A DNA stretch of 12,068 nucleotides from NCBI GenBank assembly GCA_934661735.1, contig CAKUJN010000062.1, positions 1 through 12,068 on the forward strand, in the 5' to 3' direction. The position numbers and the translations under genes are program-made. The stretch comes from an uncultured Oscillospiraceae bacterium. GTDB taxonomy: Bacteria; Bacillota; Clostridia; Oscillospirales; Oscillospiraceae. The stretch's first letter is position 1. Each line of letters starts with the position of its first letter. Shown here in pieces: positions 1-6,326 of the stretch. The notes beneath the pieces are model-generated. The model was not told the origin of the DNA, did not search any database, and was given only the letters and a program-made list of their open reading frames with translations.

Positions 1-9
1 ACAATCCGA

Positions 10-152
10 TTCGTATCCAGCGCCTCTTTTTGCCCACTTTTTCTGGCAAGGCAGAAAAAGTGGGTCTGCGAAGCAACCGTTGCAGTGTTACTGCAAAAGA
101 GGCAGTCCGGTGAATACCGGACAAAAGGGCCGTCAGAGTCGCCCTCCCCTAT
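10..152 (+). repeat. Dispersed intergenic hairpin repeat, copy 1
   Basis: Near-complete copy of a roughly 140-bp non-coding repeat that occurs again, inverted, at 11714-11856. Its core is a perfect 13-bp stem (33-45 with 52-64) around a 6-nt loop (46-51). A second, outer inverted repeat pairs 22-33 with 93-103, with one extra T on the left side, so the head can fold as nested hairpins. The tail contains AAAAGGGCCG at about 121-132, as in the inverted copies. No open frame here resembles a known protein. The comparison was made by eye; the family limits are approximate. Confidence 0.75.
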
Positions 153-169
153 ATTTGCGTTCCTGCCGC

Positions 170-213
170 AAAAAAATAGAAGAACCGGCTGCCGGAGCTC
201 CGGCAGCCGGTTC
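170..213 (-). terminator. Rho-independent terminator of the IclR-family gene
   Basis: Positions 182-213 form a perfect 32-bp palindrome (16-bp arms, GAGCTC at the centre). Read on the minus strand it starts 8 bases after the regulator's stop codon and is followed by a run of seven T (complement of 170-176). This is a classical intrinsic terminator. On the plus strand it is followed by a short TTTT run (217-220), so weaker termination in the other direction is possible. Confidence 0.9.
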
Positions 214-221
214 CTGTTTTC

Positions 222-992
222 TTATCCGCGATAGCCGATCGCATAGGAGATTTTGGCCGCAGCCTCGGTCACGACGCGAATAGCCTGCAAAAAGTCGTCG
301 GTATGCACCTGACGGAACATGCCGACCGTGCCGAATGCGTAGCGCACCTCGCCCGCCGCGTCGCGGATGGGTGCGGAAACCGAGCGCAGGCCGATTTTAT
401 ACTCGCCGTTTTCAATCGCATAACCCTGCTCGCGGATGCGCTGAAGCTCGGGGACAAACTGCTCCGGCTCGGTCAGCGTGTGCGGCGTATACGCCCTGCG
501 GTCGGCATTTTTCAGAATGCGGCGGCACTCGGCCTGCGATACGTTCGCCAGAAACAGCTTTCCCTGCGACGTGCAGTGCACCGGCAGACGCGCGCCCACC
601 TCGGAGACGACGCGCAGGCTCGCCTTGCTCTCCTCCTCGGCCAGCGTCACAACAGCATCCCGGTTGAGAACCGACAGAAAGACCGACTCGCCAAGCGTCT
701 GGCACACGCTCTGCAAAAACGGGCGCGCAATTGTGCCGATGTCCCAGGCATTGCTGACGGCACAGCCGTATTCAAACAGCCGGATGCCCAGCCAGTAGCG
801 GCCGTCCTCACGCTGCTCGATCAGGCCAGAGGCGCGCATTGTGGAAAGCAGGCCGTGGATTGTGCTTTTGGGCCAGCCGGTCTGGCGGTACAGCTCAGTC
901 AGGGTGAGCGGCTCGCTCTGCGCGCGCAGAATATCCAGCAGCCGTATGGCTTTTTCTACGGAATGAATCGTTTTTCCCTCAGTTTCAGGCAT
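222..992 (-). CDS. IclR-family transcriptional regulator, divergent from agmatine operon
   Basis: A 256-residue protein of typical IclR length. Residues about 10-60 form the N-terminal winged helix-turn-helix (SVEKAIRLLDIL, then a recognition-helix region around PKSTIHGLL at 41-49). Residues about 75-250 match the IclR effector-binding domain, with the hallmark segments LPVHCTSQGKLFLA (136-149) and the GYAIENGEYKIGLRSVSAPI region (190-209). The start is fixed by an AGGAGG site (complement of 1000-1005) 7 bases upstream. Proteins of this family bind palindromic operators and respond to small carboxylated or aromatic metabolites. Its head-to-head position with aguA makes it the likely regulator of the agmatine operon and of itself; this is inference from context, and the ligand cannot be read from the sequence. 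Characterised agmatine operons in lactic acid bacteria use a LuxR-type AguR instead. Confidence 0.93.
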   Translation of the reverse strand: MPETEGKTIHSVEKAIRLLDILRAQSEPLTLTELYRQTGWPKSTIHGLLSTMRASGLIEQREDGRYWLGIRLFEYGCAVSNAWDIGTIARPFLQSVCQTLGESVFLSVLNRDAVVTLAEEESKASLRVVSEVGARLPVHCTSQGKLFLANVSQAECRRILKNADRRAYTPHTLTEPEQFVPELQRIREQGYAIENGEYKIGLRSVSAPIRDAAGEVRYAFGTVGMFRQVHTDDFLQAIRVVTEAAAKISYAIGYRG

Positions 993-1035
993 GACGCGTC
1001 CTCCTGTCGCAGAATTTCTTCATTTTTCGTTATTC

Positions 1036-1064
1036 AGTATACCATTATTTTTCCGCTTCGGCAA
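1036..1064 (-). promoter_or_regulatory. Extended -10 promoter of the IclR-family gene
   Basis: On the minus strand TTGCCG (complement of 1059-1064) is followed after exactly 17 bases by TATACT (complement of 1036-1041), preceded by TG one base upstream, giving TGGTATACT. Transcription would start near 1029, leaving a leader of about 36 bases that contains the AGGAGG site. The same arrangement is seen at 10034-10062. Confidence 0.75.
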
Positions 1065-1071
1065 CCGGAAA
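1050..1071. promoter_or_regulatory. Candidate IclR-type operator palindrome
   Basis: TTTCCG at 1050-1055 and CGGAAA at 1066-1071 form perfect inverted 6-bp arms separated by 10 bases. The element covers the -35 box of the regulator's promoter (1059-1064). Location in the divergent control region and autoregulatory geometry suggest an operator, but binding is inferred only. Confidence 0.45.
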
Positions 1072-1100
1072 TTTCGTTATTATCAAAAGCATTTGCAGAA

Positions 1101-1158
1101 TCCCGAACAGACGTGCACCGCGCCGCTTCGGCGCCGGATAAGCGCGCGCTTTTCGGGA
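1101..1158 (+). promoter_or_regulatory. Inverted repeats upstream of aguA
   Basis: TCCCGAA at 1101-1107 is complementary to TTCGGGA at 1152-1158, and inside this pair GCGCCG (1120-1125) and CGGCGC (1129-1134) form a tight hairpin with a 3-base loop. A weak -10-like TATAGT lies at 1163-1168 and a TATTAT at 1078-1083, neither with a good -35 box. If the upstream one is used, these hairpins are in the mRNA leader; if the downstream one, they are upstream DNA sites. Confidence 0.35.
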
Positions 1159-1200
1159 ATAGTATAGTCGAAGCATTCTGGAATACAGGAGAGGATCAAA

Positions 1201-2298
1201 ATGGCAAAACGAATTACCAATTCCACGCCGAAAAAGGACGGCTATTACATGCCGGCGGAATTCGCGCCGCAGGACGGCGTTTTCATGATCTGGCCCGAGC
1301 GGCCGGACAACTGGCGCTGCGGCGCAAAGCCCGCTCAGAGGGCGTTTGCCGACGTCGCGCGCGCCATTGCGCGCTTTGAGCCGGTCACGATGCTGGTCTC
1401 GGCAGGCCAGTTTCAGAACGCGCGCGCGAAGCTTCCGCCCGAGGTACGCGTAGTCGAGTGTACAACCGACGACGCGTGGGTGCGCGACTGCGGCCCCACG
1501 TTTCTCATCGACGGCAAGGGCGGACGGCGCGCGGCCGACTGGACGTTCAACGCGTGGGGCGGCCTGTTCGACGGGCTGTATTTCCCGTGGGCAAACGACG
1601 ATCAGGTCGCACGGAAAATCTGCGAGCTGGTCGGCGCCGACTCCTACCGGACCGAGCGCTTTGTGCTGGAGGGCGGGTCAATCCACGTCGACGGCGAGGG
1701 CACCGTTCTGACGACGGAGATGTGCCTTTTGTCCGAGGGGCGCAATCCGCAGCTGGACAAGCACGCCATCGAGTGCATGCTCTGCTCATACCTTGGATGT
1801 GAAAAGGTATTGTGGATCAAGGACGGTATCGATCCCGACGAGACAAACGGCCACATCGACGACGTGGCGTGCTTCATCCGCCCTGGTGAAGCGGCATGCA
1901 TCTGGACCGACGATGAAAGCCATCCGTTCTTCCATCAGGCGCGGGCGGCGTATGAGACGCTGAGCCACATGACCGACGCGCGCGGCCGGAAGCTGAAGGT
2001 GCACAAGCTGTGCCTGACGAAAAAGCCGTGCCTGCTGGAGGGCGCGGACACCATCGACACCGTCGAGGGCACCATCCCGCGCGAGGACGGCGAGGTTGCC
2101 ATCGCGTCGTATATGAATTTTCTGATCGTCAACGGCGGCGTAATCGTGCCGCAGTATGACGACGAAAACGACGCGCTGGCGCTTTCGCAGCTGCGCGAGA
2201 TGTTCCCCGAGCGCGAGGTCGTGGGCGTGCGCACACGTGAGATTGCATTCGGCGGCGGCAATATCCACTGCATCACGCAGCAGCTGCCGCGGCCGTAA
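1201..2298 (+). CDS. aguA: Agmatine deiminase
   Basis: A 365-residue enzyme of the guanidino-group-modifying (pentein) superfamily that hydrolyses agmatine to N-carbamoylputrescine and ammonia in the cytoplasm. Key residues are all visible: Asp96 in the WVRDCGP segment (93-99), Glu157 in LEGGS, His218 and Asp220 in NGHIDD, and the nucleophile Cys357 in GGGNIHC near the C-terminus. As I recall, these are the same numbers as in the Enterococcus faecalis enzyme, so length and register are conserved. Trp93 and the GGG loop before the cysteine are also typical. The start follows a clear AGGAGAGG site at 1187-1194. It is the first gene of an operon with the permease 11 bases downstream and putrescine carbamoyltransferase after that. 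The pairing with the carbamoyltransferase rather than an amidohydrolase indicates the catabolic agmatine deiminase pathway. Confidence 0.97.
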   Translation: MAKRITNSTPKKDGYYMPAEFAPQDGVFMIWPERPDNWRCGAKPAQRAFADVARAIARFEPVTMLVSAGQFQNARAKLPPEVRVVECTTDDAWVRDCGPTFLIDGKGGRRAADWTFNAWGGLFDGLYFPWANDDQVARKICELVGADSYRTERFVLEGGSIHVDGEGTVLTTEMCLLSEGRNPQLDKHAIECMLCSYLGCEKVLWIKDGIDPDETNGHIDDVACFIRPGEAACIWTDDESHPFFHQARAAYETLSHMTDARGRKLKVHKLCLTKKPCLLEGADTIDTVEGTIPREDGEVAIASYMNFLIVNGGVIVPQYDDENDALALSQLREMFPEREVVGVRTREIAFGGGNIHCITQQLPRP

Positions 2299-2309
2299 GA
2301 GGTGCGCAT

Positions 2310-3674
2310 ATGGAGGAGAAAAAGGTTTCTCTGGTCAAATGCGTGCTGTTCACCATTTGCAGCGTACTGGTGCTGGATTCCATCGCGCCGGCGGCAGCGC
2401 GCTTCGGCACGCAGGCGATTACCATGTGGCTTCTGCTGGCCGTGATTTTCTTTGTGCCGTACGGGCTTTTGTCCGCGGAGCTGGGCAGCTCCTATCCCGA
2501 CGACGGCGGCATTACCTCGTGGGTCACACGTGCGTTCGGCGAGCATCTGGGCGTACAGACTGGCTGGTTCTACTGGATCAACGTCGCGTTCTGGATGCCG
2601 GCGGTGTTCGTCACGTTCGCGTGGTGGCTGAGCTATTCGTTTTTCCCGTCCGCGCCGCCGGCTGTCATGGCCGTCATCGCCGTGGCAATGTGCTGGGTGA
2701 TTGTGGCCATCGGCATCCGTGGTGTGGAGCTTTCAGTCACCGTAGCGGCCATCGCGTCATATGCCAAGATGGCAATCCTGCTGCTGTTCGGGCTTCTGGG
2801 CGCGGCATATCTGATTCTGCACGGCGCAGCGCGGCCGTTCCGTCCTCAGGATTTTGCAATCACATCGCTGGGGAGCTTTTCGTCCGGCATTGCCGTTATC
2901 GTCTACAACCTGCTGGGCTTTGAGCTGATCGGCTCCATCGGCAGCAAGATCGAAAACCCTGGTAAAACCGTCCCGAAAATGACGATTCTGGCCGGTGCGG
3001 CTATCACAATTCTGTATCTGCTGGGCACGTTCGGCATGCTGGTTTCCCTGCGCGAGATCGACGAAATGGACGGCTTCTACTTTGCCCTGCGCGAGCTCTG
3101 CTCAATCTTCGGACCGGCGCAGACAGTCGTGACCGATGTTCTGGTTGTGATTTCGTGTCTGACGCTGGTGTCGAACATGCTCTCGTGGACGCTTGGCGCA
3201 AACGAAAGCCTGATTGCAGCCGATCTGGACCGGCGTTCGCGCTTTCTCGGCCGACGCAGCAAAAAATACGGCACCGCCGCCGGTCTTTACGTTCTGATGG
3301 GCATTTTATCCACAGTGCTGCTGATTCTGAACTTCACGCTCGGTTCCGGCGAGGCAAACGCCGTATTCTGGGACGTGCTTTCGTTCTCATTTGTCATTTT
3401 CATGGTGCCGTATCTGTTCATGTTCTCGGCGGCGGTGAAGCTGCGCTACTCCGACCCTGATACACGCCGGATCTACCGTGTTCCGGGAGGCATGGCCGGC
3501 ATGTGGATCTGCGCGATTCTCTGCCTTGCCTGCGTCCTGATCGGCGTATTTTTCCTGTTCTATGAGAACATTGCCGCGGGAAACTGGTTCGCATTCTGGG
3601 TCAAAGTCATCGGAACGGCGCTCTGCGTTCTGACCGGCGAATGGCTCTACCGCGCAAAGCCCGAGGCGGCATAG
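2310..3674 (+). CDS. aguD: APC-family permease, probable agmatine/putrescine antiporter
   Basis: A 454-residue, very hydrophobic protein with about 12 predicted membrane segments and the signatures of the amino acid-polyamine-organocation superfamily. These are the ELGSSYPDDGG segment (57-67) at the end of helix 2 and a GFELIGSIGSKIENPGK segment (203-219) in the helix 6 region. The first helix carries APAAARFG (26-33) in place of the more usual glycine-rich unwound motif. Its ribosome binding site (AAGAGG) overlaps the stop codon of aguA, so the two are translationally linked. Lying between agmatine deiminase and putrescine carbamoyltransferase, it most likely exchanges external agmatine for internal putrescine, as AguD does in lactic acid bacteria. 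Family assignment is firm; the substrate is inferred from the operon only, and another amino acid or polyamine is possible. Confidence 0.88.
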   Translation: MEEKKVSLVKCVLFTICSVLVLDSIAPAAARFGTQAITMWLLLAVIFFVPYGLLSAELGSSYPDDGGITSWVTRAFGEHLGVQTGWFYWINVAFWMPAVFVTFAWWLSYSFFPSAPPAVMAVIAVAMCWVIVAIGIRGVELSVTVAAIASYAKMAILLLFGLLGAAYLILHGAARPFRPQDFAITSLGSFSSGIAVIVYNLLGFELIGSIGSKIENPGKTVPKMTILAGAAITILYLLGTFGMLVSLREIDEMDGFYFALRELCSIFGPAQTVVTDVLVVISCLTLVSNMLSWTLGANESLIAADLDRRSRFLGRRSKKYGTAAGLYVLMGILSTVLLILNFTLGSGEANAVFWDVLSFSFVIFMVPYLFMFSAAVKLRYSDPDTRRIYRVPGGMAGMWICAILCLACVLIGVFFLFYENIAAGNWFAFWVKVIGTALCVLTGEWLYRAKPEAA

Positions 3675-3702
3675 CCGCACACCCGCCACATTCAAATACA
3701 AG

Positions 3703-3716
3703 AAGGAGGATTTTCC
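3703..3716 (+). promoter_or_regulatory. Strong ribosome binding site of ptcA
   Basis: AAGGAGGA at 3703-3710, 6 bases before the ATG at 3717, is near-ideal. It sits in a 42-base gap after the permease stop with no promoter or terminator visible, supporting one transcript for the three genes with independent initiation here. Confidence 0.8.
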
Positions 3717-4733
3717 ATGCGCAAACCACGAGATTTTATCAACACGCAGGATTTCACAGCCGAGGAACTGCGTGAGATTATCGACCTCTCTCTGAAAATC
3801 AAACACTGCATCCAGAAAGGCTATTATCCGCCGCTGATGGAGCACAAGACGCTGGGTATGATTTTCCAGCAGTCGTCCACGCGCACGCGCGTGTCGTTTG
3901 AAACGGCAATGGAACAGCTGGGCGGCCACGCACAGTATCTCGGCCCCGGCATGATTCAGCTTGGCGGACACGAGACAATCGGCGACACCGGAAAGGTACT
4001 CTCCTATCTGACCGACGTGGTCATGGCGCGCGTCATCGAGCACAAAACCGTCGTGGAGCTGGCCGAGGCGTGCTCGGTTCCGGTGCTCAACGGTATGTCG
4101 GACTACAACCATCCGACACAGGAGATCGGCGATCTGTGCACGATTGTTGAAAATCTGCCTGCGGGAAAGCGGCTGGAGGAATGCAAGGTCGTTTTTGTCG
4201 GCGACGGGACGCAGGTATGCGCGTCGCTTGGCATGATCTGCACGCATCTGGGCATGCACTTTGTCCATTACGGCCCGAAAGGGCACCAGCTGGGCGAGGA
4301 GCACATGCGGATTATGGAGGAAAACTGCCGCGTATCCGGCGGCAGCTGGCAGGTCACGGACGACCGCGAGGCCGTGCGCGGCGCGGATTTCATCTACACG
4401 GACGTGTGGTACGGCCTGTATGAAAACGAAATGCCGAAGGAAGAGCGCGTGCGCGTGTTCCACGACTATCAGGTCAACCGTGAGCTGATGCAGTTGGGAA
4501 ATCTGGGCTGCAAATTCCTGCACTGCCTGCCCGCAACACGCGGCGAGGACGTGACCGACGAGGTCGCCGACTCCGCGGCGTCGCTCTGCTGGGAGCAGGC
4601 GGGCAATCGCCTGACGGCGATGCGCGGTCTGCTGGTCTGGCTGACGCGCTATCAGAAAGACCCGAGCGAGGTGCAGAAGCTGGCCGTCCGCGAGGAGCTG
4701 GAGAGCTTCATGCTGGAAAAGGGGCTTCTATAA
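3717..4733 (+). CDS. ptcA: Putrescine carbamoyltransferase
   Basis: A 338-residue aspartate/ornithine carbamoyltransferase-family protein. Carbamoyl-phosphate-binding motifs are STRTR (54-58), HPTQ (132-135) and HCLP (269-272). At 231-235 it has WYGLY, where ornithine carbamoyltransferases carry the SMG loop; this YGLY-type loop is the feature reported to select putrescine over ornithine. The extra basic/acidic helix at the C-terminus (about 312-338) also fits this subgroup, in which a C-terminal helix locks the trimer. In the catabolic direction it phosphorolyses N-carbamoylputrescine to putrescine and carbamoyl phosphate. It is the last gene of the operon and is followed by a terminator. 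Carbamate kinase, normally next, is absent. Ornithine carbamoyltransferase is the alternative but is disfavoured by the loop and the neighbours. Confidence 0.95.
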   Translation: MRKPRDFINTQDFTAEELREIIDLSLKIKHCIQKGYYPPLMEHKTLGMIFQQSSTRTRVSFETAMEQLGGHAQYLGPGMIQLGGHETIGDTGKVLSYLTDVVMARVIEHKTVVELAEACSVPVLNGMSDYNHPTQEIGDLCTIVENLPAGKRLEECKVVFVGDGTQVCASLGMICTHLGMHFVHYGPKGHQLGEEHMRIMEENCRVSGGSWQVTDDREAVRGADFIYTDVWYGLYENEMPKEERVRVFHDYQVNRELMQLGNLGCKFLHCLPATRGEDVTDEVADSAASLCWEQAGNRLTAMRGLLVWLTRYQKDPSEVQKLAVREELESFMLEKGLL

Positions 4734-4740
4734 ACAAGCC

Positions 4741-4772
4741 GCCGCCCTCCCCGATGGGAGGGCGGCAGTTTT
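4741..4772 (+). terminator. Rho-independent terminator of the agu operon
   Basis: An 11-bp perfect GC-rich stem (4741-4751 with 4756-4766), a 4-base loop and then AGTTTT. It begins 7 bases after the ptcA stop. It lies between convergent genes, and may also stop transcripts from the symporter gene on the other strand, though the T run on that side is poor. Confidence 0.88.
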
Positions 4773-4797
4773 CCGGCGCCGACTGGGGCGCTTTTCC

Positions 4798-6171
4798 CTA
4801 TTTTACTTCCTCACGCAGTTCGCCGCGGGCCTTCAGATCGCCCAGAATCTGCGCATAGAATTCCTCGCTGATCTTATATCTGCGGCGGTAGATGATATAG
4901 CCTGCTACGATAAACGCGAGCGGAATGATGAACATTGCCAGCTTTACTACCAGCTTGCCGCCCGCGTCAATGCTCTCCGCGGCCACATCGCCGGTCTTGA
5001 TGCCCGAGAGAATCAGCGAAATGCTGATCAGGCCCGTCGACAGTGCGCCGCCAATCTTGTTGATGAGCGGCTGAATGGAGAACGTAATCGACTCGGTACG
5101 CTTGCCAAGCTTCCACTGACCGTATTCAATCGTATCAGCCAGGAACATCAGCATCAGCAGCTGGATAAACGCCTCGCCGATGAACAGAATCACAGCGGAA
5201 AGTGCAATCAGCACAATCGAATACTCCGCAAAGAAGAAGATTCCATAGCCCGCCACAATCAGCACCGTCGAGCCGCCGTAAAGCTGCGCGCGGCTGTACT
5301 TTTTGGAGAACAGCGGGAACAGGCTCAGCGCGGCCAGCTGTGCCACGCCGCACACGGCGGCCAGCACCGCGTACATCGACGCGTCACCGAACAGATACTG
5401 CATATAATACATGGCAAAGCCCGTCGTGGTGCAGTAGCCCACCATAAACAATGCCATAGCCAGAGTTGTCCACATCAGCTGGTCGTTGCCGGTCAGCGCC
5501 CGCCACATGTCGCGCAGAGAGACGGACTCGTCCGGCGCTTCCTTGAAATTGCGCGGCTCCTTTACGCCGAAAACGGTGAAACACATGAAGCCCAGATAGA
5601 ACACGCACATCGCCGCAGCTACCCAGAACCAGCTCTGCGGCGTGTTGCCCAGCGCCGAGGTAACAGGCTGCCACGCAACCATGATCGCAAACATGCCGAT
5701 ATTGGCGCAGATACGCGCAAACGCGCCATAGTTTTCGCGCTGCTTCTGGTCAGTCGTCAGCGCCGGCAGAAGCGTCCAGTAGCCGATATCGTTGATGCCG
5801 TAGGAGACGTCCCACAGCACATAAGCCGCACCGAACAGCACAACGTAACCCCAGCCATGGCCGATGTTTGCAAACAGAATCAGATAGAAAATCACGCTGA
5901 CCACGCCGCCGACCACGATGGCGGGCTTGAACTTGCCCCACGGCGAGCGGATGTTGTCCACCAGAAAGCCCGTAATCGGGTCGTTCAGCGCGTCGGCAAT
6001 GCGCAGGATGGACAGGATCATGCTGACGGCGGCAAATATCTGAATCGGCAGCGACAGTACGTTCGACAGGAAATAGAGCATCGCGTTTGCCTCAAACGCG
6101 TAGAACATGTCGCGGCCGATGGTGCCAAGGCCGAAGAAATACTTGTTGCGGCGGATGGTACGGTCGTCCAT
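4798..6171 (-). CDS. GPH-family (MelB-like) sugar:cation symporter
   Basis: A 457-residue membrane protein with about 12 predicted helices, the usual size of glycoside-pentoside-hexuronide:cation symporters. The N-terminal cation-site motif is DALNDPITGFLVD (60-72), followed by RSPWGKFKP (75-83). The second family motif, ADTIEYGQWKLGKRTES, starts near 345. The frame is open further upstream, but the ATG at 6171 is preferred: AAGGGGG (complement of 6179-6185) lies 7 bases ahead, and the extension would cross the predicted promoter. It is divergent from a GH13 alpha-glucosidase, so it probably imports a disaccharide or small glucoside that this enzyme then splits. The actual sugar and coupling ion (sodium or proton) cannot be read from the sequence. 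Confidence 0.92.
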   Translation of the reverse strand: MDDRTIRRNKYFFGLGTIGRDMFYAFEANAMLYFLSNVLSLPIQIFAAVSMILSILRIADALNDPITGFLVDNIRSPWGKFKPAIVVGGVVSVIFYLILFANIGHGWGYVVLFGAAYVLWDVSYGINDIGYWTLLPALTTDQKQRENYGAFARICANIGMFAIMVAWQPVTSALGNTPQSWFWVAAAMCVFYLGFMCFTVFGVKEPRNFKEAPDESVSLRDMWRALTGNDQLMWTTLAMALFMVGYCTTTGFAMYYMQYLFGDASMYAVLAAVCGVAQLAALSLFPLFSKKYSRAQLYGGSTVLIVAGYGIFFFAEYSIVLIALSAVILFIGEAFIQLLMLMFLADTIEYGQWKLGKRTESITFSIQPLINKIGGALSTGLISISLILSGIKTGDVAAESIDAGGKLVVKLAMFIIPLAFIVAGYIIYRRRYKISEEFYAQILGDLKARGELREEVK

Positions 6172-6205
6172 AGGGCGTCCCCCTTTTCTTTTTTCAACGC
6201 ACCGC

Positions 6206-6229
6206 CGGCAGGGACATATACTTCTGCCG
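6206..6229 (-). promoter_or_regulatory. Hairpin in the symporter mRNA leader
   Basis: CGGCAG (6206-6211) and CTGCCG (6224-6229) form a 6-bp stem with a 12-base loop, inside the roughly 65-base leader predicted for the GPH gene. It is short and could be an operator half-site pair or simply an mRNA structure. Confidence 0.3.
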
Positions 6230-6243
6230 CCGATGCTATACTT

Positions 6244-6275
6244 ATTATAGTAACTTTTTACAACGGTGCTGTCAA
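6244..6275 (-). promoter_or_regulatory. Promoter of the GPH symporter gene
   Basis: On the minus strand a perfect TTGACA (complement of 6270-6275) is followed after 17 bases by TACTAT (complement of 6247-6252); a perfect TATAAT (complement of 6244-6249) overlaps it at a longer 20-base spacing. A CTATA-N5-TATAG inverted repeat (6236-6250) overlaps the -10 region and could be a repressor site. Confidence 0.65.
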
Positions 6276-6297
6276 TGCGGGATTTTTGTGATATAAT
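6269..6297 (+). promoter_or_regulatory. Promoter of the GH13 alpha-glucosidase gene
   Basis: A perfect TATAAT at 6292-6297 is preceded by TG at 6289-6290 (extended -10). CTGTCA at 6269-6274 lies 17 bases upstream as a 4-of-6 -35 box. This -35 overlaps, on the opposite strand, the TTGACA of the symporter promoter. Transcription would start near 6304. Confidence 0.8.
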
Positions 6298-6326
6298 ACA
6301 GCCACTGAGAAATGGAGGATACGCGT

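Larger units (their letters stand above)
1025..1081. repeat. 10-bp direct repeat flanking the regulator promoter
   Basis: TTTCGTTATT occurs at 1025-1034 and again at 1072-1081, 47 bases apart start to start. One copy lies just downstream of the -10 box of the regulator's promoter and the other just beyond the -35 box and the palindrome at 1050-1071. They could be extra contacts for a multimeric regulator. Confidence 0.5.

Noticed and set aside
10..152. Insertion sequence or transposon end
   Set aside because: No transposase, no terminal inverted repeats bounding a gene and no visible target duplication; a non-coding dispersed repeat fits better.
303..1379. A 358-codon plus-strand frame opposite the IclR gene and running into aguA
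   Set aside because: Antisense shadow crossing the control region and the true aguA start; no recognisable domains.
3387..4523. A 378-codon minus-strand frame opposite permease and ptcA
   Set aside because: Overlaps two genes with conserved motifs in the other direction and shows low-complexity, Arg/His-rich composition.
3717..4733. Ornithine carbamoyltransferase
   Set aside because: Same superfamily, but the WYGLY loop in place of SMG, the extra C-terminal helix and the agmatine deiminase neighbour favour putrescine carbamoyltransferase.
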